Origin: Leucosporidium creatinivorum
Taxonomy: Eukaryota; Basidiomycota; Microbotryomycetes; Leucosporidiales; Leucosporidiaceae
Assembly: GCA_001600635.1 (NCBI GenBank)
Contig: BCKL01000031.1
Location: 160,650-224,649 of the forward strand
Direction: 5' to 3'
Length of the DNA: 64,000 nucleotides
The notes under the pieces were generated by a model that was not told the DNA's origin, made no database searches, and saw nothing but the letters and a program-made list of their open reading frames with translations. Below, piece by piece: positions 1 through 14,900 of this stretch; position 1 is the stretch's first letter, and every line of letters begins with the position of its first letter. Both the position numbers and the translations under genes were made by a program.

Positions 1-3000
1 CCGCTCTCACCACTCGTCAGACTCTAGGCTACTCTACCGCTTCAAGAGATCAACGTCGACGCAACAAGGCTCCGACAATCCCTCCCGGCAGAGATGCTGG
101 ATCAGGCTCACAATCGACTGGCAGTCTCAACACTGCTTCACTCAATAATACCCCTTCCACTCGCTCCAAACACTCCAACCCCGACGAGATCCTCTCGACC
201 GCTTTCGGTCAACAGGGCCAAGGAGGCTCAGCAGGTCAACTAGGAGGAGGCAACGAACCCACCCACTCTCCCACTCATTCCTCCCTCCTCGAAGGAGGCT
301 CGCAACAAGCTCATCATCCATCTCGCACCGCCGAAGGAGCCGTCGCGGCTATGTACGAGCAGCGCGCCATTCGCAAGGCCGCCAACAACCAGGAGCAAGC
401 GACCGAGGCTACTTTGGATGCGGATAAGCGGGTGACGAGGGAGAAGAAGGAGGAAGTTGAGAGGAAGGGGGGCGATAAATGGGGAGGGACTGCCAGGAAT
501 ATGGCGGATGGCCAAGGAGGGGATCGAGGGCGCGATGGCATGGGGATGAATTTGGAGGGGCTGTTGAAGCCCGTGTGGGCGAATGAGCGGTGGGAGCAAT
601 TGGTCGAGCATAAGAAGATCAAGGAGGGCCAGGATCGAGGGCCAGAGATCAACCTCGTGACCCTCTGCGGTAGGGACGACGTCCAAAAGCTCCTGGCCCT
701 CCTCGTCCAAATCATCGACCCATCAGAACAAGTCGACGCCTCGTCCACCGCTCGCTCCGATAACACCATCTCCCTCACGCTCAAATTCCCCCACTACTCG
801 GCCAACTACCGTTCCTCGCGCCGAAGGAATCGCATCCCCGTGCCCATGCGAGCCAACTCGACGACCATCAACCCCGACACTCGAGCCAACGCCTACAACT
901 CGACTGCTACCTCCAAATCCGTCTCGTCGGGATCGACGGGCGCGAGCAGCGCCGATAGCTCCATGCAGGTCGACCCAGAGTATAACCTCCAGATGGTCGC
1001 TACGTGGATGGAGGAGCAGGATTTGGTCGTCATCACTACTGTGGCGACTAATATTTTCCCGAGCTCCGCTTCGAGTAGGAGGAGGGCGAGTACCAAGGCT
1101 TCCACTACGACGGCTTCCTCGGCGCCTCATCCTCCTCCGCCCTCGAGACCGAAACTTACGGTCCACCAGCCTTCGGCCAAGGGGAGCAGCGCGAGGCCTC
1201 TCTCCTCGCCTACCGCCGAGACCCCCTCCTCCTCCTCGAGCGGTAAACCACCCACCGCGCCCTCTCCACGACATCCCACCTCGTCCTCCTCTGCTCCCTC
1301 GGCTCTAGCCCCAATCTCCGAACACGCCTCCGTCTCTACCTCCTCCCACACCTCTCCCTCCTCCTCCGAGCAGGGCTCTCGCCCCCCGCTTGCTCGACAG
1401 GCTTCGAGGGATTCCGCCTCCTCAGCTACCACGGTCCAACCTCTCGACTCCACCGGTTCTTCAGCTCCCACGCCGACGCCTTCCCACCCTGGCACTCGAG
1501 CGCCCTCTTCTCTCCCCTACATCAACTCCACCTCCACTTCCTCAAACAATTCCCCGCCCCTCCCTTCGCCGAGCATCACCGGCCTCTCCTCCACCTCGAC
1601 TCTCCGCCCTCCTCCCCCCGCTCCTGCACCCGCTCTCTCCCCCTCCCTTCCCACCGACCTAACGCCCACCCCTCTCCCCGATTATACCGGTCGCCCGACC
1701 TACGCCGAGGCCGACGCGGAAGCTGCTCGAGCCGCCGCGTTGCTGTTAGGGAGGGATGCGGAGGCGGTGGATGTTAGGAAGGCGTTTTTGGTGGAGAGGA
1801 AGAAGAGGAGGAGGGCGAGGAGGGACAGGGAGAAGAAGGATCGCGTCGAGAAGGACAAGCTCGGCGCTGGTGGAGGAGGAGCGGGAGGGCGGGGACTTGC
1901 TGGTGTGGTTGAGAGTGGGAGCGAGGGGCGGGCGGGGGTGGAGAGAGAGTTGACGTTGGAGGAGGAGAAGAATGAGGGAAAGAGGGAGAGGGAGGCGAGG
2001 AGGTGGAGGGAGGAAATGGAGGCGAGGGAGGAGCGCGAGGAGGGTGAGGGAGAGGGAGAGGGTGGGGAGGGAGAAGGGGAGGGGGAGAGCGAGAGGGAGA
2101 GAGAGGACCTCGATGAGCGGATGGATAGGGAGCTCGACGCGTTGAGGGCGGGCAGTGACCTCGAGTCTAGCACTGAGGAGGGCGGCCTTCGTCGGCGGTA
2201 CGGAGCTGGCGTTGGGAGGGGAGAGGAGGGCGAGGAAGAAGGGGACTCGGATTTCGACCCCCTCACCACTACGGGCGCTGAGGACTCCGCTTCCGACGCC
2301 GAGGTCGACGTCCCTCCCTCCCCACTCTCGACGGCCAACCTTCATGTCCAACAACGAGGTCCCGCCGACCCGTTCACCACTCCCGAGGCGTTGGAGAATT
2401 TCTTTGAGGTCATTAGGAGGACCCCGACGGGCAGGCTGATTGCGGGCCATCGCTGGGAGCATACGAGTTTGGGAGGGATTCGAGGGTGGAGTCCCGAGTT
2501 GAGGAGTATGGTGCGTTTTCGCTCGCTCTTCTCTTCTCGCTTTCTTCCTCTCGTTCTCCTCCTCGGCGCGCGCGCTTCCCCTTCCTCTCCTCTCGACCTC
2601 ACGCTAACTCAATCTTCGCCTCGTCTCGCACTCGCAGGTCATGGTCTCGCTCGCCTCGCCCTTCCGCTCCTCCCTCTGGTGGGGCGAAGACTCGGTCCTC
2701 ATCTACAACGACGAGTACGCTCGCATGCTCGGGCAGAAACATCCCCAGATGCTCGGGGTCGCTGGTGCGGTCGGGTGGAGCGAGTTGTGGGATACCCTCG
2801 GACCCTTGGCCGCGAGGGTCATGCAGGGGGAGACGGTTAGCTACTTTGATCAGTGAGTCGCGCTCGCTTCTTCTTCTCTGCTTCCTTCCTTGCCTTCCTT
2901 CTTCGAGTTCAAGCTCGAGAGCCTTGATTCGCCGAGAGCTCGGTTGCTGACCACTCGCTCCCTCGCTCCCTCGCTCCCTCGCTCGCAGCCACCTCCCGAT

Positions 3001-6000
3001 GCGCCGCAACGGCTTCCTCGAAGAGACCTACCACACCTGGAGCTTTGTCCCCTTCCGCGACCGCGACGGCACCGTCATCGGCTACGAGGTGACCTCTCAT
3101 TGCTCTCCTTTGACGCGCGGACCACTTGCTGACCGACTTCGAGCTCGCAGAACACCTCGTTCGAAACGACGGCTCGAGTCGTCGCTGAGCGAAGGTTGGC
3201 GACGATGAGGGATTTGGCGCAGATGACTCAGTTGGCTCGGACGAGCGTCGGTATGTCTTCCTCTCGCTTTCCCCTCTCCCCTCGAGCTCGAGCTGACCCC
3301 CCTCCTCGCCTTCGCCGAGCAGACTACTTCCAAAAAGCCCTCCAAATCATCGCGACCAACCCTCTCGACCTTCCCTTCGCGCTCCTCTACTCGTGCGAGA
3401 CGGCGAGCCCTACGTTTGGAAGGAGGACAGCAGGCAGTAGCGATCAGGGAGGATCCAAGTCGAGGGCCGATACCAACGCCAACTCGGCGCAGATTCGGCT
3501 CGTGCTCCAGGTTCGTTGCATCTTTCTCGCTTCCTACTTGTCGCCAGCTCGAATGCTGATCGCGTCGCGCTGTCAAATGATACAGGGCACCGTCGGCGTG
3601 CCGGACAACCACCCCTCCGCTCCCGCCGAGTTCGTCACTCGGATCGACACGACTCCTCCCTCGCAACAGGACCCCTCTCTTCACTCCACCTCCGACACCT
3701 CCTCCAACGCCTCCCATTCGGGCACTGGAACCGGCACCAACAGCGCTACCAATTCCTCCCAGCCGACCGGATCGACCGAGGGGGAACCGAGCTGGCCGTT
3801 CCATGAGGCTTGTTCTTCAAGGAAACCGGTGTTCCTTTCCGACCTTTATGGACGAGCAAAGGGGTTCCATCAGCGAGGATGGCCGAGTGAGGTGAAGCAC
3901 GGAGTGGTTATTCCGATTGTTGTGGAGGGGGATACGAGCAGCTTGCCTAAGGCTTGTTTGGTGTTGGGGTTGAACCCGAGGAGGCCGTGGAATGAGGTGT
4001 TTGCGACGTTCCTTAACTTGCTTACCAAGTCGCTCTCCACGGGGCTGCTCAACGTCACGGTAAGCTACGACTTGTGCTCGGCGCGGCGCCGGAAAGCTCT
4101 CGAGCTGACTCGTCCTCTCCTGATCGCAGATGGCCGAGACCGAGGCTCAACGCACCGAAGAGCTGCTGCAGCTGGACAAGGTACGTCGACTGCCTCGACG
4201 AGCAGCTCGCTGCATCTTCGCGAGGAGCCAAGCTGACCGCCCTCGTTACCGAATAGGCCAAGACGTCCTTCTTCGCCAACACGTCCCACGAGATCCGCAC
4301 GCCCCTCACTCTCATCCTCGGTCCCCTGGAGGACGTCCTCGCCAGCACGACTCTCCGCACCGAGGAGCGCGAGAAGCTGCTCGTCGTCCAACGGCACAGC
4401 AATCGCCTGCTCAACATGGTCAACACGCTTCTCGACTTCTGTAGGCATCGTCTCGCCGCTATCTCTCGCTTCTATCGCTTACCCCTCTGTGATGTACAGC
4501 TCGCCTCGAAGGAGGAAGGATGGACGTCGTCTTCCGCCCCGTCAAGCTCGGCTCGGTCGTCGCCGACCTCTCATCCCTCTTCCGAGCAGCCATCGAGCGC
4601 GGCGGGATCGACCTCATCGTCGACTGTCAGCCCGAACCCACAGAGGGCAAGGCCGTCTACCTCGCGTGCGTACCCTCTCTCACACCGCTCCCTCGACGTC
4701 GAGCTGACCCTTCCGCTCGCGCCGATGATAGATCCGAGCTCTTCGAGAAGGTCTTGTTCAACCTCCTCGGCAACGCCTTCAAGTATACGCTCAAGGGAAA
4801 GATCACGGTCAAGGTCTTCTACGAGGGCACGGCCAAGGCGCTCGTGCAGGTCATCGACACGGGATGCGGAATCGCCGATCATGAGCTCGCTCATATTTTC
4901 GACCGGTGAGGCTGTTCCCCGTCTCGTTAAAGAGCCGAGAACGAAGCTGACCTCCCTTCGACGATGCACAGCTTCCACCGCGTCGAGAGCAACAGCAGGA
5001 CCGCAGGAGGAACCGGCATTGGCCTCGCTCTCACGCTCGAGCTCGTCAAGACCCTCGGCGGCTCCCTCGCCGTCGAATCAGCCGTCGGCAACGGCTCGAC
5101 CTTCACCGTCACCCTCCGCCGCGGCCACGAGCACCTATCGGGCGCCAAGGTCGTCGACGAACCTCTCGAGCCAATCGAGCTTCCCCCTCGGGCGCAGAAC
5201 TCGCTCAGCATCATCGAGGACGCGGCGAGCTGGAAGATCCACCCTCAGTACTCTGCCAGCCTCACTCCCTCCACTTCTGGCCCCGCTAGCCCGTCACTAT
5301 CGACTAGGACGGCTTTCAACCCCACCCTCCCCAACTCGGAGGATCCCTTCGTCCTCTCCGCCGAGGTGCTCGACCTGCGCGATTCGACCATCCTCCTCGT
5401 GGACGATAATGCCGATCTGAGGCAGTACATCAGCGGTTTGCTCGGTCGGGCGTTCCGTGTCGTCGAGATGGAAGATGGACAAGCGGCGCTCGAGTACTGT
5501 CTTCGCGAGCCTCCTTCGCTCGTCGTGGTGAGTCTTGTCCTTGCCTTCGAGGGTCAACAGCAACTGATCCCTCTCTCGCACAGTCCGACGTCATGATGCC
5601 CCGTCTCGACGGTACTGGTCTCCTCAACGCCCTTCGCAGCAACCCCTCCACCGCCCTCATCCCCGTCATCTTCCTCTCCGCGCAAGCAGGACCCGAAGCT
5701 CGAGTCGAGGCGCTGCTCTCCGGCGTAGACGACTACCTCGTCAAACCCTTCCAAGGTAAGGAGCTCCTCGCGAGGGTCAACAGCCATCTCCAACTCGGCA
5801 AGATGCGCATGGAACTCGAGCGCCGAGTGGAGGAGAGGACAAGGGCGCTCATCGAGAGTGAGGTCAAGTATCGTGGCTTGGCCGACCGGTACTCAACTCT
5901 CAGTCTGCTCTCCCCCGTCGGCATCTTCATGGCCGATCCTTTCGGTCGAGTCAACTGTGAGTCGCTGTCGCTCATTCTCTCCCGAGCGCCGAAAGCTGAC

Positions 6001-8708
6001 CTTCCTTTCTGCCCAACAGACGCCAACCCTCGTTTCTACGACATCAGCGGCGTCGACCCAAATGGCAGCTTGGCCGACTGGCGCTCATGCATCATGGAGG
6101 AGTATCAGGCGAACGTCGAGAAGGTTTGGAGGGAGGCGACGGCGCTCAAGCCCAAGCATCACCACAAGCCGGCCGCGGTGGCGACGACGATGGAGTTCAG
6201 GTGGAAGAAGGATCAGAACTGGGTTTTGTTCGAGTGAGTGGTGCTTTCTTGCGTCGAAGCTCGACCGAGCTGACCTTGCTTCTCTCGCTTCTCCTTCTTG
6301 TTCTTCTTCGCATCAGGATCCGTCCTTTCTCCGAGGGCGGCATCCACCGAGGCTTCGTCGGCTCCATCACCGACATCTCGTCCCAGAAGCGCGTCGAGCA
6401 GCTTCACATCCAGGAGGTCGAGCGCCGAGCTGCAGATGCAGAGGAGAATCGCCGCCAAACGGATCAGTTCCTCGACATGAGCTCGCACGAGCTTCGCAAT
6501 CGTACGTGACTACCCTCTTGACTGAGCTCCGGTTACGCCCGTTTGCTGACGCGCAAGCTCGCTTTCTCCCGCCCCTCCTCCTTCCCCTTCGCCGACCTTT
6601 CGCCCACTCGCTCGTTACGCTACTCTCCCGTCCTCCTCCAACAGCCCTCAGCGGAGTGTGGCAGAACGCTCAAGTCGTCGGCGACTCGCTCGAGAAGTTC
6701 ATCGAGCTGATCGAGGATTTGCAAGAGGGCACGGTGCCCGACGAGCAAACGCTCGACTCGCTCGTCGCCGAGATGGAGGAGAATGTCGAGGCCATCGAAT
6801 CCATCATTCTTTGTGCTTCTCACCAGCAGCGTATCGCCGACGGTGGGTCCTGCCTCGCTTCTGACTCGCCGACTCTCTCGCTGACCTCGGTTCGCGGATC
6901 ATCCTACAGACATTCTGAACGTCAGCAAGCTCGTGAGTCGGATGTATGATCGCATATCGAAACGAACGCTGACTCTTCTCTCGCAGAACATGGGACTGCT
7001 CTCCATCAACCCCGTTCCCTTCGACCTCGCCGCCAAGGTGCAAGAGGTCGTGCACATGTTCATGGTGTACGTTATCTCGCTGTCTCGTTCATTGCACCTC
7101 ACTGATGGCTCTCATCAAACAGCGAATGCCAACAGAAGGCCATCAAGCTCACCCTCCGCAAGGCCGACTCGCTCAAGAAGCTCGACGCTGAGAAGGTCAT
7201 CGCCGACCCCGGTCGTCTCAACCAGTGCCTCATCAACTTTGTCACCAATGGAGTCAAGTGAGTGCTCTTCACTCCGCTCTGCTCTCTCTCGAGCACCACT
7301 GACCCTCAGCTTCCCCCGAAGGTACACCACCGAGTCGAGTCGCCGAGCCATCACAATCCACCTCGAAGCTTTCGCGACTGCTCCTCCTCAACCCGAGCAT
7401 GCCATGCGAGTCATCAACAAGAGCATCAACATCGACGCTCCCGCCGATCCCGAGACGGTGTGGATCATGTGCGGCGTTGAGGACTCGGGCAAGGGCCTCA
7501 CTCAGGAGGAGCTCAAGAAGCTCTTCGCTCGCTTCTCCCAGGCCAACCCCAAGTCGGACCAGTATGGAGGATCGGGTCTCGGCCTCTACGTGTCCAAGAA
7601 GCTCGTCGAGCTGCACAACGGCTTCATCGAGGTCGAGTCAACACCTGGCCAGGTGAGTCTACTGCTCCCCTTCATTTGCGAGCACTCGCTCATACCTCCT
7701 TCCACTACAGGGCTCAACGTTCCGCTTCGCCATCCCCACGAGGCGTCTGAGCGCTGGAGCCAAGCTCGCCCTTCCCGCGCCGGCGCCACCCTCCTCGACC
7801 AGCAGTCGTCGGGCCAAGTCGCGGCCAAACAGCGCCAGTGGACCAGTCCGACCGCCTTCGTCCTCCAGCTCGCTTCGGCCACCCTCAGCTTCGCCTGCTA
7901 TCGGTACACCACTGCAGACCGAGGAACCCGCACCGGTCGAGGCGCCAAAGCCAACGATTCCTTGCCATGTTCTCGTCGTCGAGGTAGGTGCCGGCGCCTT
8001 CCGCTCACTCGTGTCATAACTGACTCTCACTATATCGGCGCAGGACAACCTCATCAACTCTCGCGTCCTCACTCGTCAGCTCAAGATCGCCGGCCACGAA
8101 GTCACGGCTGCTTACGACGGACAGCAGGCGCTCGACCTCATCAGCAAGGACGGCGAGGATGGATGCAAGCCTTTCGACGTCTGTTTGATGGACATTGAGA
8201 TGCCCGTCATGGAGTAAGTCTACCTTATTCGGGCGACTTCCACCGGAGCCGAGCTGACCTCATCTGTCTCCTCGCGCAGCGGTCTCACGGCCATCAAGGA
8301 GCTTCGGCGGAGAGAGAAGGCGGGCGAAGTCTCTCGTCGTTACGTGAGTCCTCACACTTCGAGCTCACGCTGCCTTCGGCGCTGACTCTTGCGCCTTCTT
8401 CACAGCCGTGCATCGCCGTCACAGGTTCGTTCTCTCGTATGACTTCGGGAGCAAGCGACTGCAAGCTGACTCGTTGTATCGCACTACAGGCAACGCTCGG
8501 CAAGTGCAGATTGATCACTGCCTGGAAGCTGGGTTCGATACGGTCACCATCAAGGTGAGCAGCACATGACCTTCGTAGCCTCTTGCACTCCGCTGACTAT
8601 TCCTCTGCACAGCCGTACGACCGCGACGCTGTCCTCAATCTTATCCAAATGGCGGTCGGGGGGCGATTGAGGGAAGCGCGCCGTGGGATGAAGCCGGGCG
8701 TTGTTTGA
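1..8708 (+). CDS. Dual-module hybrid histidine kinase (5' partial), HK1
   Basis: This is a two-component sensor kinase with two complete kinase modules in one chain. The frame is open to base 1, so the start lies upstream. I place 24 introns, the first at 2512-2637 and the last before the exon at about 8613. The order is: a long Ser/Pro/Glu-rich N-terminus (to about 2500); a PAS-like region (about 2640-3240, WGEDSVLIYNDEY); a GAF-like region (about 3320-4060); HisKA 1 with H-box SHEIRTPLTL (about 4280); HATPase 1 (FNLLGNAFKYT, GTGIGLALTLE); receiver 1 (LLVDDNADLR, SDVMMPRLDG, KPFQ); a second PAS (about 5860-6390); HisKA 2 with SSHELRNPLSG split by an intron; HATPase 2 ([15 protein letters not shown]); and receiver 2 ([23 protein letters not shown]). 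Phospho-acceptor His and Asp residues are present in both modules. The stop is TGA at 8706-8708. Dual hybrid kinases are known from basidiomycetes; the ligand is unknown. It is convergent with its paralogue. Confidence 0.93.
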
Positions 8709-8987
8709 GATTCGACAAGGCATACACGATTTCCTGGTCTCGAGGGTGTTAGTTGTATAGTGTTGTACTGGGGTTTGCAAATTTAGAGACTGTATTGGGC
8801 ATCTCTCTCTCGCTCGTTTGTCGACTTACGAAAGCGCCGAGATAGTCAAGTTGAGCTCCGTTGTCTCTCGTGCAGGCTCGCTCTCATGTTACACCACGAG
8901 AGGAGCGGATAACGTCCATTCTAAAGATGCATAGGTCTACAATGAGCTACAACAGGGTGTGTGCAGGATGGCTAATCGGTGCTGTGT

Positions 8988-11900
8988 CTAGGGCGCGACG
9001 GGACCCTCGCCGGTGTGGCGCTTGACCTGCGAGAGAAGGTCTACAAAGACGTAAGGCTTGGTCGAGATGGCGGTGAAGCCGGCCTGGATACAAGTGTCGA
9101 GCTGGCCTTGTCGAGCGTTGCCTGGGAGAAGCGCAGTAAGGTTAGCTTTCGAACTTTCAGACAGCAGAACTTGGAGACGAACCGGTGACGGCGATGACGG
9201 GCTGTGCAAGGGGAACGAAGCGACGAGTACAGAGTAGCGAGAGAGTCAGCGACTCCGCTCGTAGCGCCGAAGGCGAAGGACCGAACTCACGTAATGTCGG
9301 TCGACTTGACCAGTGGTCTCCATCTCTCGAAGCAGCTTAATGGCCTCGATACCGCCCATCACAGGCATCTCGATGTCCATCAGAGCGAGCACGATGGGCG
9401 AGGTATTGGGCTGCTTGGTCTGCTCGGCGAGGAGGAGGTCGAGTCCTTCGCGGCCGTTATTGGCGACCGAGACGGCGTAGCCCGCGAGCTTGAGTTGTCG
9501 AGTAAGCACCTTCTGGTTGATGAGGTTGTCTGCGGGTGGAAGAGTGTCAGCATCTCGCTCGGCAGAGGATGCTGCGAAGCAGGCTCACCCTCGACGACGA
9601 GGATGTGCTTCGGCACGGGACTGCTGCCGTTCATCCTGTGCGCCTTGGAGCTTTCGTGGCGCTCGAAGACGGGCCGTGATGAAGCTCGTTTCGGTCGTGG
9701 GACCATCGAAAGAGGCGAAAGACTAGGAAGAGGCGGCGTAGTGACTGTGAGGGGAGCGACGGCGGCGGGGATGCTGGAGAGTCGACGAGTAAGCGGCGAG
9801 ATCTTGCGAAGGGGTGGAGTCGACTCACAGGAACGAGAACCGAGAGCCTCTGCCAGGCGTAGACTCAACCTCGATGAAGCCGTGGTGCAGCTCGACGAGA
9901 GCCTTGGAGACGTAGAGACCGAGACCCGAGCCGCCGTATTGATCAGACCTGTCGAAGGATGGTTAGTGCGCCGTACAGGAGCTGAGACGAGCGAAACTCA
10001 CTTGGGATTCGCCTGTGAGAAGCGAGCGAAGAGCTTCTTCAACTCTTCAGACGAGAGTCCCTTGCCCGAATCTTGACAGCCAACGGAGATCCACAGGCGA
10101 CCATCGTTGAGGGCGAGCTCTTCCGGCTGGGAGACGCGCATCGCGGTAGGGCTCATCGGCGGTAGGCGAGTGTAGGCATCGAGATGGACGGTAATATGGC
10201 GGCGAGGAGCGTCGGCCGTGTACTTGATGCTGTTGGAGAGGAAGTTGAGGAGGATCTGGGCTAGTCGAGACGGATCGGCGGTGATGTGCTGACAACCGAG
10301 GCGATGGATGGACTCGCCGACCGAGAGGCGCAGAGTGATCTGCTTCTGATTGCTCTCGCTGAAGGGAGGAGGATAGAGGTCAATAGTCAAGTCATCTTAC
10401 TGCGTAGCAGATGCACTTACGTCTCGAACATCCTGAGCACCTCCGCCATGCGAGCCTGGAAGTCGAAGGGGACGGGAACGACCGACAGCAGGCCCATGTT
10501 CTGTGTGGTTTTGCAGTCAGCGAGATCGCATGTGAGAGAGGTATACGAGCCGCATACGAGCTTGGAGACGTTGAGGATGTCTGCAGTGAATTCGAAAGCG
10601 TCAGCGCGGCGCCGCCGAAAGGTAGCGAGGAAGCTCACCATCAGCAATACGACCTTGATGGCTAGCGCAAATCAAAATCGATTCGACCGAGTCGAGGTTC
10701 TCCTGCATCTCCTTTTGCGCCTTGTTGAGGATCTCGCGCTCGACGTCCTTACCTTCGCCGAGGTCTACGAGCAGCTTGGCGATGTGCGTGAGCGAGTTGG
10801 CGAGCAGTTCGGCGTTTTGCCACTATAGAGAGAGGGGGTTAGTGAGCTGTTGTAAGCTAATAGGATAAGTTCGAGCGCACAACACCGCTCAAAGCTGCGA
10901 AGGAAAGCGAGTCAGCGAAGAGCGAGCGGGCAAGGGGAAGATGGCGATGTACGATTGCGAAGCTCGTGCGAGCTGAGGTCGAGGTACTGCTCAGTCTGAA
11001 TGCGGTTCTTCTCCGCCTCGGCTCGTTGAGCTTCGACCGTCTCGATGTGAAGGAACTCGGCGCGCTTTTGACGGGAGACGTCGCTCAAGCAGAGCACAAT
11101 GGCGTCCTTGCCGCCGACGTCCTGGAACGAGCGCACGTCTGGAGAACAAAAAGATGAGCTGTGTATAGACAAGCTCCGAGCTCGGCAACTCACCAAACTG
11201 GCCCCAGGCGTCGTCGCGATGGTTGAAGCGAACCTCCAAGCTCTCGAACTCGACCGTGTGATCCGTGCCGGTAGCGAGAGCAGTGTCGTAGAAGGAGTCG
11301 AGTGCTGGTCGATCGGCGGCGAGGACAGCGTCGCGCCAATCTTTGATCGCGCGACTTGGTGGATGACCGCAGATGGCGAAGAAGCGAGGGTTGACGTCTG
11401 TGCCGGGAAGGGATGTCAGCGTGCTTCAAGCCGCAAGATGATGGCCAAGGACGTACAGACGATATCGCCCTGCTCATTCGCTTGCAAGATGCCGACCGGT
11501 GAGACGCTTGAGAGAGTCGAGAACCGGTCGGCGAGAGCTCGGTTCTGCGCCTCGGACTCGATGAGGGCCTTGGTGCGCTCTTGGACTGTTTATGTGATGC
11601 GTGGTGAGCAACGCGGATACAAAGGAGACGAAGAACCAGGCGTACCTCTCTTCTCCAGCTCCATGCGCATGATGCCGAGCTGCATGTGGGTGTTGACGCG
11701 AGCGAGGAGCTCGCGGGCCTGGAACGGTTTGCAGAGGTAGTCGTCCAGTCCACGCTCGAGGGCCTCGGCGCGCACCTCTGTGCCGGATGCCGCTGAGAGC
11801 ATCAGGATGGGCACGAGCGCCGTCGCAGGGTCCGCCCGAAGAGCGGTGACGAGCTGGTAGCCGTTGAGCCTCGGCATCATTTGGTCGGTCTGGAGAAGGA

Positions 11901-14900
11901 AGATCAGCAAAGTCTTCCCGCGAGAGGAGAGCAGCACAGCCTACGAGAATGAGAGCGGGCGGATGGGCGAGAGCGTACTCGAGTCCAGCTTGACCATCGG
12001 GAACTTGAACGACGTGGTAGAACTTGCCGAGAATGCTCGAGATGTAGGCGCGAAGATCGGGCGAGTCCTCGACCACCAAGACGGTACGATTGGAGAGGTT
12101 GAGGAGACCTGCGAAGCGGAGGAAAGGTCAGCGTGTCCGCATACTCGCCTCGTCGAGGAGCAGCGTACGAGCCGAGTCGGCGAAGTCCTCGTTTGATGAG
12201 TGACCGCCCGAGTTGGAACTGGTCTCGGTAAGCGCCTCGCCACCGTGACTCGATGCAGCCGAGACGGACTCGCGATCATGTCGCCAGGATTCGGCCTCGT
12301 CGATCATGGCGAGGCTACGACCCGCTGGCAACGGCATGGCGGCCTCCTCCTCGGGCTCGTGCAGGACTTGCGCGATGGGAAGATGGGTGAAGCCTCGAGG
12401 AAGTCGAACGCTATGGGAGGAGCTCGTAAGCGGACGGGCTCTCGCACGAAGGCGAGGTCGACGCACATGAAGGTACTGCCTTGTCCTGGCTCGGACTCGA
12501 CTTCCAGTTGGCCTCCGAGGAGCTTGACGATCTCGAGGGTGTAGGCGAGACCTTGAGAAGGAGGCGAGGTCAGCTTTCGTCGACTGAGCTCGTCGACCGC
12601 CACACGCACCGATACCGGTCCCGCTCGTCGTTCTCGATGTTCCTTCCACTCGAGCAAACCGCTCGAAGATGCGAGAAAGGTCATCGGCGGCGATACCGAC
12701 TCCAGTGTCCTTGACGGAGAGCACGGCTTCGGCGATGGAGGAGCGCAGAGTAACCTCGATGGATCCCGCATGGCAGTACTTCACGGCGTTCTGTGTTGAG
12801 GTAGCAAATCGTCAGTATTGTTGACAAGCCGGCGAGACGAGATTCAAGGCGGAAGGACTCACGCCGACGATGTTGTAGATGACCTTCTCCCACAAATCCA
12901 TAGCGACGTACATCGCCTGCGTGTCGGGAGGGTCGTCATCGCAGTCGACGATGAACTGGAGTCCTCCTCGCTCGACGGCGTCGCGGAACAGCGTGGCGAG
13001 ATTCCGAGTGACTGCGCCGAGCCTGACGGGTCGGAACTTGATCTGGAGCTTGCCTCCTTCCAGCGACGAGTAGTCGAGGAGCTTGTTGACCATGTTGAGG
13101 AGTCGGATCGAGTGTCGCTGGACGAGGGTGAGCTTCTGACGATGGTCGGGTTGCAGCTGCTCCTTGCTCTTGAGGACGTCTTCGAGAGGGCCGAGGATGA
13201 GAGTGAGCGGCGTCCGGAGCTCGTGCGAGATGGACGAGAAGAAGCTGGTCTTGGCCTGAGGATCCGAGCGGTTAGTTAACGCTCTTTCGCGAGCTTGAGG
13301 AGGCGCACCTTGTCGAGGCGGACGAGGTCGTCGGCGCGCTTGGCGTCAATCTCGGCCGTCTGGATGGTGAGAGTGGTGAGCTCGAGAGTCCTGCGAGCCG
13401 GACGAAAGCTCTTGAACCCACCATGACGGCGAAGAGGCCGACCGCGATGTGTCGGGCGAGGAGTGAGAAGAAGGTGGCGTGTAAGTCGTCGTACTCGCTG
13501 CGAGGGTTGATACCCAGCACGAGGACCGCTTGAGGGATAGTCTGAGCGGCGTCGACCATAATAGGGATGACGACGGCGCGTCGCGGCGGATCCTCCCAGC
13601 CTCGAGGTTCTAGTGAGTGGGAGAGAGAGTCGAGATCTACGAGCACCGGCTCGCGGCGAAGGCATGCCTCCTCGAACGGCCATGACCAGTCGGAGGATGT
13701 ATCGTCGGCCATGGCGGTAGCTGTCGATCCCGAGCCGCTCGCCGACGACTGACGAGACATGGGCGGGGTGAGGTCGATGATGGCTTCGTCGATTCGGTAA
13801 GGGTGGTCGGCGGGAACGCCGAGAGAACCCTGCAGCGTAAGATCGGTCAGTCAAGCTCAGAGCTCGCATGAAGAGAAGTCAACACGCACGCAGCAATTGA
13901 CCTGAACTCCGAGTCGTAGCCGCTCTTCGACTCCAGTCCGAATCTCGCGCAAGCTCGGCTTGGGCTGCACAGGCTGGGCTGTATATAGGAGCGTGAAGGG
14001 AAGGTCGTAGGCGTTGGAGGAGATGCTCTCGAGAGCGAAGTCAGCAAAGTCGGAGACGGTGCGGGCGAGGGAAGTGGTTTGGACCAGGTCGCGAACGGTA
14101 GACAGTCGCCGAGCAGCGATGACGGCGGCGGTCGATCTGTTAGACGAAGGGAAAGTCAGCCGACGAGCCTTCTGAGTGAGCTGGAGATCTCCAAACCTAC
14201 TCCATGGAGAGGTTGCGAATTCCAATAACCTCGCCCGTTGCGGATGAGCGGAAAGGCTGGTAGGAGAAGGTGTGGTCTTTGAGAGGAAGAGTCAGAGGAG
14301 GGTGTCGATGGCTCGGGAAGGCAGTGATACTGACAGGTCTCCTCGATGAAGCCCTCGCGCTTCATTGGAAGGAAGTGGTCGACGAAGGAGACGGTCTCGC
14401 CTGCTCGGAATGAATCAGTCAGCATACGCAGGCCAAGAGAGGTTGAAGGCAACATACCCGCCATCACTCGGACTGCAATGGGCTCCAAACTGTCCCAGAT
14501 CTCTCCCCAGCCTACGGCGGCGGGCTGGCCGAGCAGCTCGGGGTGCTTCGAGCCAGCTGCGCCTAGATACTGCAAGTCGCAAGATCAGCAATTAGCTCGC
14601 AACGCGCCGCCGCTAGCTAAACTCACTTCGTCGTTGTAGAGGATCACACGCTTGTCTCCCCAAAGGATGCACTCGCGATACGGGCTGGCGAGGATGGACG
14701 AGACCATGGTGCGAAGCTCTGCCGGCCAGTGACTCATCGGGCCGAGTAGACCTATAGATTCGATTCGTGAGCTTCATCAGAGAGACGAGACTGCTTTGAG
14801 AACGTACTGTTGCTCCAATCGAAGTCCCGAATCATTCGGCCGAGCGTCGTCTCCCCCAAGGCGTCGAGGTAGGGATCGTGGGAGAGGAGGAGACGGTCCG

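Noticed and set aside
240-2462. Long minus-strand and alternate-frame open frames opposite the HK1 N-terminus
   Set aside because: They are shadows of a low-complexity Ser/Pro/Glu-rich coding frame and have no motifs or splice structure of their own.
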